A DNA stretch of 64,000 bases from CALOCY01 sp942491975 (GCA_942491975.1 CALOCY010000004.1:2046001-2110000); one strand, 5' to 3'; positions 8,939 through 19,400 are shown, numbered from the stretch's first letter. A program made the numbers and translations. Notes: generated by a model from the sequence alone, not told the origin.

Positions 8939-11059
8939 TTATTTTAATAATTCTGCTCTTCCTGCTATTTCTTCCAATACTTCAATTGCAAGATTTCTGG
9001 GCACCTCTTCGAAATGAGAGAACTCCATTGATGAAGTGGCCCTTCCCGAAGATAGTGTACGCAATACGGTTACATATCCAAAGAGTTCGGCCAAAGGTAC
9101 ATTTGCTTTTACCACACGTGCACCCGATTTGGATTCCATTCCTTCTACCTGTCCGCGACGACGGTTAAGGTCAGAAATAATATCTCCCATATACTCTTCA
9201 GGTGTAACAATTTCCATTTTCATGATCGGCTCAAGAAGTATTGGTTTAGCCTTTTTACATGCATTTTTAAATGCTTGTCTGGCAGCCACTTCAAATGAAA
9301 GCTGATCAGAGTCGACAGGATGATATGACCCGTCGGTGAGCGTTACTTTTAAGCTGTCTAACGGAAAGCCTGCCAATACGCCATTGGACATCGCTTCTTT
9401 GAAGCCTTTTTCAACAGAAGGAACGTATTCACGCGGAATATTTCCCCCTTTGATCTGGTCAACAAATTGCAACCCTTCCTGCATTCCATTATCAGCAGGG
9501 CCTATTTTAACACTTATATCAGCAAATTTACCACGTCCGCCTGTCTGCTTCTTAAATACTTCACGAAGTTCAATTTCCCGGGTAATTGCCTCTTTATATG
9601 CAACCTGGGGCTTACCCTGGTTACATTCAACATTGAATTCACGCTTCAGGCGATCTATAATAATTTCAAGGTGTAATTCTCCCATTCCGCGAATGATCGT
9701 TTGTCCGGAATCTTCATCTGTATGCACCTTGAATGTTGGATCTTCTTCGGATAGTTTTGCCAAAGCATTCGATAATTTATCGAGGTCTTTTTGCGATTTT
9801 GGCTCAACAGCGACACCAATTACCGGATTGGGAAAATCCATCGATTCCAGTTCAATCTGTTTCCCGGCATCACAAAGGGTATCACCGGTACGAATATTTT
9901 TAAAGCCTACTGCCGCACAGATATCACCGGCACCACAAACGTCAATTGCATTTTGTTTGTTCGAATGCATCTGGTACAAGCGGGCAATGCGTTCTTTTTT
10001 TCCTGTACGTGGATTGAACACATATGAACCGGCTTTGATCTCTCCTGAGTATACCCTGATGAAGCACAAACGGCCTACAAAAGGATCAGTTGCAATTTTA
10101 AATGCCAATGCAGCCAGTGGTTCTTCCGTGTTTGGTTCCCGAATCACCTCTTTTTCAGGCATTCTGGGCATATTCCCTCTAATAGCACCTTTATCAATAG
10201 GACTGGCAAGGAAAGCACAGACGTAATCCAACAAACGCTGCACACCTTTATTTTTAAATGCCGATCCACAAAGCATTGGTACAATCTCTCCTGAAATTGT
10301 CGCCTTGCGGATGACTTCAAGCATCTCTTCTTTTGTAATTGAATCAGGGTCTTCAAAGAAGCGTTCCATCAACTCTTCATTCTGTTCAGCTACTGCCTCA
10401 ACAAGTTTCTCCCTCCACTCATTGGCTACATCAACCAAATCAGCAGGAACATCTTCCAGGTAATATGTTGTTCCCATATCTGCATCATCTCTCCAGCGAA
10501 TAGCCTTCATTTCAATAAGGTCTATTACTCCTTCAAATGATTCTTCTGCACCAATAGGAATCTGAACCGGTATCGGATTTGCTTTTAATTTTTCTTTAAT
10601 GTCATTGTATACATTAAAAAAATCAGCCCCCGAACGATCCATTTTATTTACGAAGGCAATACGGGGTACACCATACTTTTCTGCCTGGCGCCATACTGTT
10701 TCAGACTGGGCTTCAACCCCGCCTACAGCACAAAAGAGGGCTACAGCCCCGTCGAGTATTCTTAAAGCACGCTCTACCTCTACGGTAAAGTCAACGTGCC
10801 CCGGGGTATCAATAATATTTACCTTATACTCTTCGTTATTATACTTCCAGAAGGTTGTTGTAGCAGCAGAGGTAATGGTAATTCCACGCTCCTGCTCCTG
10901 CTCCATCCAATCCATTGTAGCAGCACCATCATGCACCTCACCAATACGATGTGTTAAGCCCGTATAGTACAGAACACGTTCTGTAGTCGTCGTCTTACCA
11001 GCATCAATGTGTGCCATGATACCAATATTCCTGGTATATTTCAGATCTCGTTTTGCCAT
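8939..11059 (-). CDS. fusA: Translation elongation factor G
   Basis: The product has 706 residues, a five-domain EF-G that drives ribosomal translocation by GTP hydrolysis. Domain I carries the P-loop AHIDAGKTTTTERVLYYTG, the effector region RGITITSAATTTFW, DTPGHVDF and NKMD. Domain IV with the GGRGKFADISVKI segment and the C-terminal EF-G fold (FGYVTVLRTLSSGRATSSM) follow. The length fits canonical EF-G. It lies between rpsG (41-base gap) and rpsJ. Unlike E. coli, no tuf follows it; tuf is about 17 kb upstream. Confidence 0.98.
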   Translation of the reverse strand: MAKRDLKYTRNIGIMAHIDAGKTTTTERVLYYTGLTHRIGEVHDGAATMDWMEQEQERGITITSAATTTFWKYNNEEYKVNIIDTPGHVDFTVEVERALRILDGAVALFCAVGGVEAQSETVWRQAEKYGVPRIAFVNKMDRSGADFFNVYNDIKEKLKANPIPVQIPIGAEESFEGVIDLIEMKAIRWRDDADMGTTYYLEDVPADLVDVANEWREKLVEAVAEQNEELMERFFEDPDSITKEEMLEVIRKATISGEIVPMLCGSAFKNKGVQRLLDYVCAFLASPIDKGAIRGNMPRMPEKEVIREPNTEEPLAALAFKIATDPFVGRLCFIRVYSGEIKAGSYVFNPRTGKKERIARLYQMHSNKQNAIDVCGAGDICAAVGFKNIRTGDTLCDAGKQIELESMDFPNPVIGVAVEPKSQKDLDKLSNALAKLSEEDPTFKVHTDEDSGQTIIRGMGELHLEIIIDRLKREFNVECNQGKPQVAYKEAITREIELREVFKKQTGGRGKFADISVKIGPADNGMQEGLQFVDQIKGGNIPREYVPSVEKGFKEAMSNGVLAGFPLDSLKVTLTDGSYHPVDSDQLSFEVAARQAFKNACKKAKPILLEPIMKMEIVTPEEYMGDIISDLNRRRGQVEGMESKSGARVVKANVPLAELFGYVTVLRTLSSGRATSSMEFSHFEEVPRNLAIEVLEEIAGRAELLK

Positions 11060-11100
11060 TATCTATTCCAACCCTATCTAAATCCGTCTCTTCGTTTCAA

Positions 11101-11577
11101 TTAAAATCTAAAGTGGGCAAACGCACGGTTTGCTTCAGCCATACGGTGCGTATCTTCTTTTTTCTTGATTGCACCACCTTCGTTGTTGTATGCTGCCATA
11201 ATCTCAGCGGCTAACTTTTCTGCCATTGATCTTCCGCTTCTTTTGCGTGCAAAAAGAATCAGGTTTTTGACAGATACAGCTACTTTGCGCCCGGGGCGAA
11301 GTTCTATAGGCACCTGAAAGGTAGCCCCGCCAACCCTGCGGCTTTTAACCTCTACATGAGGTGTAATATTTTCCAACGCTTTTTTCCAAATATCAAGAGC
11401 TGAGAGCTCTTCATTTTTCATTTTTTCACCTACGATATCCAGCGAGTCATAAAAAATCGTGTATGAGGTGGATTTTTTTCCATCTCTCATCAGGTCATTC
11501 ACAAATCTTGTCACCAATGTATCACCAAATTTAGGATCAGGTAACAGATGTCTCTTTTTGGGTTTCGATTTTCTCAT
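11101..11577 (-). CDS. rpsG: Small ribosomal subunit protein uS7
   Basis: The protein has 158 residues with MRKSKPKKRHLLPDPKFGDT, the motif VEVKSRRVGGATFQVPIELR and a C terminus THRMAEANRAFAHFRF. S7 organises the 3' domain of 16S rRNA and, in E. coli, represses its own operon by binding the rpsL-rpsG spacer. Here that spacer is 113 bases long, far longer than any other gap in this cluster, consistent with a similar site. Confidence 0.97.
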   Translation of the reverse strand: MRKSKPKKRHLLPDPKFGDTLVTRFVNDLMRDGKKSTSYTIFYDSLDIVGEKMKNEELSALDIWKKALENITPHVEVKSRRVGGATFQVPIELRPGRKVAVSVKNLILFARKRSGRSMAEKLAAEIMAAYNNEGGAIKKKEDTHRMAEANRAFAHFRF

Positions 11578-11690
11578 TTTTATTTTTTTTAGTGTTATTC
11601 AAATTGGCTGCCTGTTTGCAAGTCTTCAGCTATGCCTTGCACAGCTTACTCAACCAAACCACTTTCACAAAAGGAAAGACAGTCAATCAA
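11578..11690 (-). promoter_or_regulatory. Long rpsL-rpsG spacer, possible S7 binding site
   Basis: This 113-base spacer stands out in a cluster where other gaps are 0 to 41 bases. Read on the minus strand it can form short stems, for example GCAAG with CTTGC around a purine-rich loop, and a GCTxTGC/GCAxAGC stem nested inside. In E. coli the same spacer binds S7 for feedback control. The location and size are seen; the function is an inference by analogy. Confidence 0.4.
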
Positions 11691-12065
11691 TTATTTTTTA
11701 GGACGTTTAGTTCCATACTTGGAACGACGCTGGGTACGTCCTTCAACACCAGCTGTATCAAGTGCACCACGCACGATATGATACCTTACACCAGGAAGAT
11801 CTTTTACCCTGCCCCCACGAACAAGTACGATAGAGTGTTCCTGAAGGTTGTGCCCTTCACCGGGAATGTAAGCATTCACTTCCTTACCATTAGTCAACCT
11901 TACCCTTGCTACTTTACGCATAGCTGAGTTCGGTTTCTTTGGTGTAGTTGTGTATACACGTACACATACACCGCGTCTTTGTGGACATGCGTCCAATGCA
12001 CGCGATTTACTTTTGTCTTCAAGTTGGCGTCTTCCTTTTCTTACTAACTGCTGAATTGTTGGCAT
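11691..12065 (-). CDS. rpsL: Small ribosomal subunit protein uS12
   Basis: The product has 124 residues. It contains the conserved decoding-site loop TTPKKPNSAMRKVARVRLTN and the second loop GGRVKDLPGVRYHIVRGALD. Both lysines that are changed in streptomycin-resistant mutants of other bacteria are present, so the sequence looks wild type. It is the first gene of the ribosomal cluster and is preceded 45 bases upstream by a strong promoter match. Confidence 0.98.
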   Translation of the reverse strand: MPTIQQLVRKGRRQLEDKSKSRALDACPQRRGVCVRVYTTTPKKPNSAMRKVARVRLTNGKEVNAYIPGEGHNLQEHSIVLVRGGRVKDLPGVRYHIVRGALDTAGVEGRTQRRSKYGTKRPKK

Positions 12066-12110
12066 AAAAACGTATGATTTAATTAATTATAACCTTCACA
12101 AATTGGGTTG

Positions 12111-12140
12111 CAAAGGTACACATTTTCACCTTAAACACAA
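12111..12140 (-). promoter_or_regulatory. Promoter of the rpsL operon
   Basis: On the minus strand TACCTTTG lies at 12111-12118 and TTG at 12138-12140, 19 bases apart. This is the Bacteroidota housekeeping promoter (TAnnTTTG with upstream TTG). It is 45 bases before the rpsL ATG and probably drives the whole rpsL-rplO transcript. Confidence 0.8.
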
Positions 12141-12241
12141 TAATATTCTTCCGCCTTTTAGGCCTATACCTAAAATTCGGCATGCAAAAGTATTAATTTC
12201 CAGTACAAAACACAATAAATGACAGGAAAAAAAGAGGAGGA

Positions 12242-12270
12242 AATAAGTGTTTCAAATATTTAAACTTATT
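12242..12270 (-). terminator. Weak hairpin after the hlyD-type gene
   Basis: Downstream of the export genes, AATAAGT and ACTTATT can pair around a 15-base loop, with a T-rich stretch about 10 bases further on. A second hairpin (TTTTAGG/CCTAAAA, 12156-12175) lies between this and the rpsL promoter. Neither is a classical terminator, so separation of the two transcripts is plausible but not proven. Confidence 0.3.
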
Positions 12271-12302
12271 CTAAATAACACCCGTTTTATAACCAATCTA
12301 TG

Positions 12303-13613
12303 TTATTCTGTTACACGATGCCTTAATAATGCACGGACAGGATTAATGATACGCTGGATCAATCGAAGGTCTCTGGTAACAATTTCTGCCTGGCCTTTCA
12401 TCTCCTGGCTAAACGTCAGTTCGATGTTGTAATTTGTCTTTAGTCCATTGGGGAAATCTACTTCAACAATGTAGTAATTGTTGCTTGGTACCTGAGATAT
12501 ATTTCTTACAATCCCTTTCACCATTCCATATTCCATATATGGAAAGTTTTCAAGTTTGACATTTACCTGCTGCCCAATTTCAACTTTCCCGGCTCCGGCT
12601 ACAGAGAGGGATGCCCGACCTATTATATTGCTTTCATTATGGGGAATAATTGTAAATACAATATCTCCTGCTTTGAGTTGTTGGTTTTGGCTCCAGAATT
12701 CGGTAAATGAAACACTTCCTGCAATGGGACTACGCAATACATATTGTTTTTCCCAATAAGCCAGCCGGCTTTTCAACACATTGAGTGCTTCAATTAAGCC
12801 CAACTGATTTTTCTTTGTCTGGTCAGAATATTCTTTTTGCATGCTTACCAGTTCCTGTCTGAGTTTTGCTGTTTCGCGACGTGTGACAGCCAATGTGGTA
12901 GCAGCCCCGTTGACCCCGTATTTTTTTTGAAGTATCTCTGTCTGTGCCTTTTCATAATCAAGTTCAGACAGTACCCCTTTCCGGTATAATGATGAATCCC
13001 TTTTAAATTTTGAGTCTGCTAATACAGCTTCACGACTCAGTATATTCCACTGTTCTTCGAGTTTCTCAACGTAAATACGGTTCAACCGGATCTCTTCCTG
13101 TAGCGACCCTATTTTCTTAGGATAATATTCCAGCTGTATAAAACCAATATAATCGTTGTATAATTTCAGAAACCGTGAATAATCACTCTGAATCTCCCCC
13201 AGCTTCAAGTACCCGTCAAGGGGGGCATATAACATTGTATCAAAGGTCGATAAGAATCCATCCAGCTCCTGCAGTGCTTTTTTTAATTGAAAAGCATCAT
13301 TGTATTCAGCTGTGTTTTCAATAATACCAAGCACTTCCCCGATCTTTACCTGCTGCTTGTCTGCAATAAACAGGTAATCTATTTTTCCTGTTGACCGGGC
13401 TGTTATATAAGCCGGGGGATTTTGAGACATCACAACAATAGGGGCTTCTTTAATATCAGGGTATTTAAAAATAAAACTCCCAATCAGGATCAACAGGACA
13501 ACAACAAACAATACGGTAATTCCTGAACGCAACAACCAGTTTGGCGATTTACCAATAATATCCTGAATTTCTTCAGAGCGCAATTCGATATTATCCAGCT
13601 CTTTTTTATCCAT
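12303..13613 (-). CDS. HlyD-family membrane fusion protein (peptide/bacteriocin export adaptor)
   Basis: This 436-residue protein has a cytoplasmic N terminus, one membrane segment at about residues 29-50 (SGITVLFVVVLLILIGSFIF), a lipoyl-like half (ARSTGKIDYLFIADKQQVKI), a long coiled-coil of about residues 140-270 and a C-terminal beta domain (LRSPIAGSVSF, GQQVNVKLENFPYMEYG). It is the periplasmic adaptor of a type I-like exporter, bridging an ABC transporter and an outer membrane channel. It starts 39 bases after the C39-peptidase transporter gene, its evident partner. No outer membrane TolC gene and no precursor peptide gene are visible nearby. Confidence 0.88.
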   Translation of the reverse strand: MDKKELDNIELRSEEIQDIIGKSPNWLLRSGITVLFVVVLLILIGSFIFKYPDIKEAPIVVMSQNPPAYITARSTGKIDYLFIADKQQVKIGEVLGIIENTAEYNDAFQLKKALQELDGFLSTFDTMLYAPLDGYLKLGEIQSDYSRFLKLYNDYIGFIQLEYYPKKIGSLQEEIRLNRIYVEKLEEQWNILSREAVLADSKFKRDSSLYRKGVLSELDYEKAQTEILQKKYGVNGAATTLAVTRRETAKLRQELVSMQKEYSDQTKKNQLGLIEALNVLKSRLAYWEKQYVLRSPIAGSVSFTEFWSQNQQLKAGDIVFTIIPHNESNIIGRASLSVAGAGKVEIGQQVNVKLENFPYMEYGMVKGIVRNISQVPSNNYYIVEVDFPNGLKTNYNIELTFSQEMKGQAEIVTRDLRLIQRIINPVRALLRHRVTE

Positions 13614-13652
13614 GATCGTTCGTGTGTTGTTTATTGTTATATTTTAAATATA

Positions 13653-15839
13653 TTATCCCAGCTCCAATTGATTTTTTACCAGGTTATAGTATGCCCCTTT
13701 TTTGGCTGTAAGTTCCTTATGGGTACCCCTTTCTACAATTTCTCCTTTCTCCAGTACAATAATCTGATCAGCATTTTTTACTGTGCTGAGCCTGTGTGCA
13801 ACAACGACTACCGTTTTCCCTTCAAAGAATTGCCCCAGGTTTTCCATTATCACCTTTTCGTTGTTCGCATCCAATGCATTGGTAGCCTCGTCAAAGAAGA
13901 GAAATTCAGGATTTTTGTAGATTGCCCGCGCAATGAGTATACGTTGTTTTTGTCCCTGGCTTAACCCATGCCCTTCCTGCCCGATAATGGTATTGTACCC
14001 CAACGGAAGCCGCTCAATAAAGTCCCTGATATTTGCCATCCGGACAGCATATAACAAGCGTTCTTTGTTAACAACTTCATCACCCATAGTTATATTTTTT
14101 GCGATGGAGTCTGAAAAGATAAATCCATCCTGTAATACTGCCCCACACTGCATCCGCCACCATTTCTGGCTGTAGCTGTCCAGAAGGTTTTCTCCCACCC
14201 GGATGTCTCCTTTTACAGGGCTATAGAAACCAAGCAACAGCTTAATGAGTGTTGTTTTCCCGCTTCCGCTTGTACCAACAATAGCGGTTGTTTTGTGTGA
14301 CGGGATATCTATGTCAATATTTTCAAGTACCTTTTCAGAGTGTGGCCCTTCATACTGGAACATCACATTACGAAGTGTAATATTTTTCTCAAAAGGAAGC
14401 TCACATAGTTTCTTTTCATGAATATCTTCCTCGTCATCTTTTTCATGAATTTCCCCCAGACGCTCCAAACTTATTTTAGCATCCTGGGCAGTATGCATGA
14501 ATGAGATCATTTGCTCAAGCGGACCATTTAGTTGTCCGATTATATACTGCACAGCCAGCATCATCCCCAGTGTCATGCTTCCATTTACCACAGCTGTTGC
14601 GGCCAATATGGTAATGATAATATTTTTTGTTTCGTTGATGAATACCGAGCCTGCCTGCTGGTATTGATCCAGTGCCAGACTGTCTACATTAACCCGAAAG
14701 AGGCGGGCCTGTATGCGTTCCCACTCCCAGCGTTTTTCACGTTCATAGTCGTTTAGCTTTATCTCCTGCATCCCGGTAATAAGCTGTATAAGCTTACTTT
14801 GGTTTTCCGACAGTTGCCCAAACCGCCTGTAATCGAGTTGCCGCCGTTTTTTCATAAAGAGGTATACCCAAATAATGTAAAGCAGTGAGCCCATAAGGAA
14901 AACCAGAAATATTTTCATGCTATATATGATCAGTACAATACCAAATATAACAAGGTTGAATCCGGAGAAAAGTACGTTTAATGTTTGTGAAGTCAGAAAA
15001 CGTTCGATCCTACGATGGTCACCAATACGTTGCAGTAAATCCCCAATCATTTTAGTATCAAAGAAGCCTATGGGCAACCGCATGAGCTTTATTAAAAAAT
15101 CGGAGATAATGGAGACATTGATCCGGGTACTGATGTGTAAGAGTATCCAGTTGCGAATAAAATCGACCCCCATGCGGCTTACAAACAGCATCATCTGGGC
15201 TGCAAGCACCAGATATATAAACCCGATATCTTCATTGTTAATACCTATATCAACAACACTTTGGGTAAGAAACGGGAAGATCATTTGTATGATACTTGCC
15301 ACAAAAAATCCCAATGCAAGCTGAGTCAGTAAACGTTTGTGGGGCCTTAAGTATTTAAATAAAAAAAGAATGCCTTTGCGCTGTTCCTTTTCATCTTTTC
15401 GTTCATAAAATTCAGGTGTGGGTTCAAGCAGCAGGCAAATACCTTTCTCTTCCCCTTTTTTTACTGTGGCGAGCCAGTTTCGCTTAAATTCTTCTTCGGT
15501 GTATTTCATTAGCCCAAAAGCAGGATCGGCAATATAAACCTTTCCCTTTTTTATTTTGTGAACTACCACAAAATGGTTTTGTGACCAATGCACAATACAG
15601 GGAAGAGGGGCTTCTTCACAAAGCTGCTCAAACGTAATTTTTACGCCCAACGAACGTATCCCGATAGCTTCAGCGGCATCGCTAATACCCCTTAACGAAA
15701 CACCTTCTCTGGTTATATAAGATAAGTCACGAAGAGACTGAAGAGTGTAATTTTTGCCATAATGCTTTGCAATCATCCGCAGGCAGGTAGGTCCGCAGTC
15801 CATCGCATCGGCTTGAATGTAATGAGGAAATTTTTGCAT
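13653..15839 (-). CDS. Peptidase-domain ABC transporter (C39 leader-cleaving exporter)
   Basis: The product has 728 residues from the ATG at 15839; the frame can be extended 6 codons to a TTG but the C39 domain begins at MQKFPHYIQADAMDCGPTC. The N-terminal C39 peptidase has Cys15, His89 (HWSQNHFVVVH) and Asp105 (IADPAFG). Six-helix transmembrane region spans about 165-440. The ATPase has Walker A GTSGSGKT, signature LSQGQKQR, Walker B FLFFDEATNALD and switch His in VVVAHRLST. Such proteins cut double-glycine leaders and export the mature peptide. Partner of the HlyD-type gene downstream; cargo unknown. Confidence 0.9.
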   Translation of the reverse strand: MQKFPHYIQADAMDCGPTCLRMIAKHYGKNYTLQSLRDLSYITREGVSLRGISDAAEAIGIRSLGVKITFEQLCEEAPLPCIVHWSQNHFVVVHKIKKGKVYIADPAFGLMKYTEEEFKRNWLATVKKGEEKGICLLLEPTPEFYERKDEKEQRKGILFLFKYLRPHKRLLTQLALGFFVASIIQMIFPFLTQSVVDIGINNEDIGFIYLVLAAQMMLFVSRMGVDFIRNWILLHISTRINVSIISDFLIKLMRLPIGFFDTKMIGDLLQRIGDHRRIERFLTSQTLNVLFSGFNLVIFGIVLIIYSMKIFLVFLMGSLLYIIWVYLFMKKRRQLDYRRFGQLSENQSKLIQLITGMQEIKLNDYEREKRWEWERIQARLFRVNVDSLALDQYQQAGSVFINETKNIIITILAATAVVNGSMTLGMMLAVQYIIGQLNGPLEQMISFMHTAQDAKISLERLGEIHEKDDEEDIHEKKLCELPFEKNITLRNVMFQYEGPHSEKVLENIDIDIPSHKTTAIVGTSGSGKTTLIKLLLGFYSPVKGDIRVGENLLDSYSQKWWRMQCGAVLQDGFIFSDSIAKNITMGDEVVNKERLLYAVRMANIRDFIERLPLGYNTIIGQEGHGLSQGQKQRILIARAIYKNPEFLFFDEATNALDANNEKVIMENLGQFFEGKTVVVVAHRLSTVKNADQIIVLEKGEIVERGTHKELTAKKGAYYNLVKNQLELG

Positions 15840-15997
15840 CTTATACCAATTTGACAATTAAATGCACCACCAGGCAAAATTTAATCGTCCTAAACTGTTA
15901 ATGCCGATGTAATTTCAATACTTTTTTTTGGAAATCTATGATAAACAAACCAAAGGCGCAATTTGAAATACAATCGGTATTTTAAACTCTGTTCCAA

Positions 15998-16005
15998 CAA
16001 ATATA
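15998..16005 (-). promoter_or_regulatory. Candidate -7 element for the export genes
   Basis: TATATTTG on the minus strand matches TAnnTTTG and lies about 160 bases upstream of the transporter ATG, just after the terminator of the rpoBC unit. No good upstream TTG is seen at the usual distance, so support is partial. The rest of the 15840-16065 gap shows no gene. Confidence 0.4.
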
Positions 16006-16067
16006 ACAGAAAAATGTATTATGTCATGAAAACAGGTATACTTTAATTTACCGGGTAACGAACAGGA

Positions 16068-16099
16068 TAAAAAACAAAGCCGTCCCAATCGGGACGGCT
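16068..16099 (-). terminator. Rho-independent terminator of the rpoBC transcript
   Basis: A perfect 9-bp stem AGCCGTCCC/GGGACGGCT with a 4-base loop at 16078-16099 is followed on the minus strand by TTTGTTTTTTAT. It stands 31 bases after the DUF3467 stop codon, so it ends the rpoB-rpoC-DUF3467 transcript. Confidence 0.88.
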
Positions 16100-16129
16100 C
16101 CATATCTAAAATACTCCTTATTTATACGT

Positions 16130-16453
16130 TTATGCTTCCCCGGCAGGGCCGGTAAAGCTTATTGGCGGAATGACCGAGCCATGTTTATCCCCGATATTTT
16201 TTATCGGTCCGTTTAACTGCTCATACTTTCTGATATTGTCCTGAAGAGCAAGCATTAAACGTTTGGCATGTTCGGGCGTCAACACTATGCGTGATTTTAC
16301 CTTAGCCTTAGGTACTCCCGGCATAATCCTGACAAAGTCAACAACAAACTCAGCATTGGAATGTGTGATAATGGCAAGATTGGAATAAACCCCTTCTGCC
16401 ACATCTTCATTCAGTTCTATATTCAACTGTTTTTCTTTCTTATCATCAGTCAT
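16130..16453 (-). CDS. DUF3467 family protein
   Basis: A 107-residue soluble protein with the family pattern of DUF3467: an acidic N terminus, EGVYSNLAIITHSNAEFVVD and FVRIMPGVPKAKVKSRIVLT, then PEHAKRLMLALQDNIRKYEQ. The function of the family is not known to me. It starts 12 bases after the rpoC stop and is followed by a terminator, so it is the last gene of the RNA polymerase transcript. This position behind rpoC is usual in Bacteroidota and hints at a role linked to transcription, but nothing in the sequence proves it. Confidence 0.85.
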   Translation of the reverse strand: MTDDKKEKQLNIELNEDVAEGVYSNLAIITHSNAEFVVDFVRIMPGVPKAKVKSRIVLTPEHAKRLMLALQDNIRKYEQLNGPIKNIGDKHGSVIPPISFTGPAGEA

Positions 16454-16465
16454 AACAATGCTATT

Positions 16466-19400
16466 TTATTGATCAGCTTCATTCGTTTCAACCAGGCGTT
16501 CGTATTCCTCTTTTGAGCCAACAACAAGATTTTTGTATTCACGCTGTCCGGTTCCGGCAGGAATCAGGTGTCCACAGATCACATTTTCTTTCAATCCATT
16601 AAGACCATCTACTTTACCCTGTATCGCTGCTTCATTCAACACTTTCGTCGTTTCCTGAAACGATGCAGCCGACATCCAACTGATTGTCTGCAATGCAGCC
16701 CGGGTAATTCCCTGAAGCACCTGACGTGAGGTTGCAGGAATGGCATCACGTGATTCAATAACTTTAAGGTCTTTACGTTTAAGCTGCGAATTTTCATCCC
16801 TTAACCTGCGGGCAGTAATAATCTGTCCTGCACGTAAGTCTTCACAATCACCTGCATCAATAACTACTTTTTTATTGTAAATCCAGTCGTTTTCCTGCAT
16901 AAAGTCGAGTTTGTCAGTAATTTGCTTTTCAAGGAAACGGGTATCACCCGGATCTTCGATTTCAACCTTACGCATCATCTGACGCACAATTACCTCAAAG
17001 TGCTTGTCGTTAATTTTCACACCCTGCATCCGGTATACATCCTGAACTTCATTCACAATGTATTCCTGTACGGCAGAAGGTCCTTTAATTGCAAGAATAT
17101 CAGCAGGTGTTGTTGCCCCGTCAGAGAGAGAAATCCCTGCCCGTATGTAATCATTTTCCTGTACCAGGATTTGTTTTGATAACGGAACAAGGTATTTTTT
17201 CACTTCCCCTGTTTTGGACGTAACAATAATCTCACGGTTACCCCGCTTTATTTTTCCCAATGATATTTCACCGTCAATTTCGGAAACCACAGCAGGATTG
17301 GATGGGTTACGTGCTTCAAACAATTCGGTAACACGTGGAAGACCTCCGGTAATATCTCCTGCTTTACCAGCAGAACGGGGAATTTTAACCATCACCTGTC
17401 CGGATTTGACTGTTTCTCCATCATTAACAGAGATGTGTCCTCCAACAGGCAGGTTATATGTACGTAATACTTCTCCGTTTTCATCAATGACCTTCAAACT
17501 CGGGTTTTTAGTTTTATCCCTTGTTTCAATGATCACTTTCTCTTTATAACCGGTTTGCTCATCTGCTTCCTCACGATAAGTAATCCCGTCAATGAGGTTT
17601 TCAAATGTCGCTTTACCTTTAAATTCAGATATAATAACACCATTGTATGGGTCCCATTCACACACAACTGTCCCCTTCCTGATCTCTGACCCGTTCTTAA
17701 TGAATAGTTTTGACCCGTAAGGTATTTGATGGGTTAGCAGCGGGATTCCGGTATTTTTATCAATAATTTTCAATTCAGCCAGACGACTTACTACAATGTT
17801 TACAGTACTTCCATCCTCTTCTGTCCATTCTACTGTACGCAGTTCTTCGATATCAGCAATACCGTCATATTTGGCAACTACCGTTGATTGAGTAGAAACG
17901 TTACCTGCAATACCCCCTACGTGGAAAGTACGTAATGTAAGCTGCGTACCCGGCTCACCAATTGATTGGGCAGCAACTACCCCTACGGCTTCACCCTGCT
18001 GTACCATACGTCCGTTTGCCAAACTGCGGCCATAACATTTTGCACATACCCCTTTTTTGGATTCACAGGTAAGTACCGAACGAATCTCAATCCGTTCAAT
18101 TGGAGAGTCTTCAATAGCTTTTGCTATCTCTTCTGATATCTCTTCACCTGATTTAGCAATTAGTTCACCGGTTAACGGATGATATACATCATGTACGGTT
18201 GAACGTCCCAGGATACGATCATACAACGTAGCTACAACCTCTTCATTATTTTTTACGGTAGTGGCAACCATTCCACGCAACGTACCACAGTCCTCTTCGG
18301 CAATGATTACATCTTGCGCAACATCAACCAGACGACGAGTCAGGTACCCTGCATCAGCCGTTTTTAATGCTGTATCTGCAAGCCCTTTGCGTGCACCGTG
18401 CGTAGAGATAAAGTACTCCAGTACCGATAGCCCTTCTTTAAAGTTGGCAAGAATCGGATTCTCAATAATTTGTGCCGAAGTTGCCCCTGATTTTTGTGGT
18501 TTCGCCATCAATCCCCTCATACCGCATAACTGGCGAATTTGTTCTTTCGAACCACGGGCACCGGAATCAAGCATCATATATACCGAATTGAACCCTTGCC
18601 GGTCTGAACTCAGTGTTTTCATTACCGATTGGGTCAATTTCGCATTGGCATGCGTCCAAATGTCAATAACCTGGTTATACCGTTCATTATTGGTAATGAA
18701 TCCCATGTTATAGTTCGCCAGGATTTCTTCAACCTCCTGATATCCTTCCTCTACAAGTTCTTTCTTGTCTTCAGGGACAACCACATCGGCCAGATTAAAC
18801 GACAATCCTCCGCGGTAAGCCATTTTGTAGCCAATATTTTTGATGTCATCAAGGAATTGAGCTGTTACAGCATTATTTGTACGCTTGAGAATTAACGAGA
18901 TTATATCTCTAAGTGCTTTTTTAGTAAGCAATGAGTTGATGTATCCTGCTTCTTCAGGAACATATTGATTGAACAGGGTTCGACCAATTGTTGTTTCGAT
19001 CAGCTGCGTCTTATACTCTCCATCAATATAATCCAGTAGCCTTGCTTTTACAATGGCGTGCAGGTCCACTTTACCTTCGTTGTAAGCAATAATCGCTTCT
19101 TCAGCCGAATAGAAGGTGAGTCCTTCTCCTTTAGCCCCTTTACGATGCTTAGTCATGTAATAAAGCCCAAGTACCATATCCTGTGAAGGAACAGTAATAG
19201 GTGCACCATTGGCCGGATTTAACAGGTTGTGGGATGAAAGCATCAGCATCTGTGCTTCCAAAATAGCAGCATTGCTTAACGGAAGATGGACCGCCATCTG
19301 GTCACCATCAAAGTCAGCATTAAAACCGGTACACACCAACGGGTGCAACTGAATTGCTTTACCTTCAACTAAAACCGGTTGAAAAGATTGAATAGATAGA

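Noticed and set aside
9336..10226. 296-codon ORF on the plus strand opposite fusA
   Set aside because: It is the antisense shadow of EF-G, whose coding frame is certain, and its translation resembles no protein family I know.
15840..16065. Possible precursor peptide gene ahead of the C39 exporter
   Set aside because: I searched for short minus-strand ORFs with a double-glycine leader and found none; the ATG at 16026 meets a stop after two codons.
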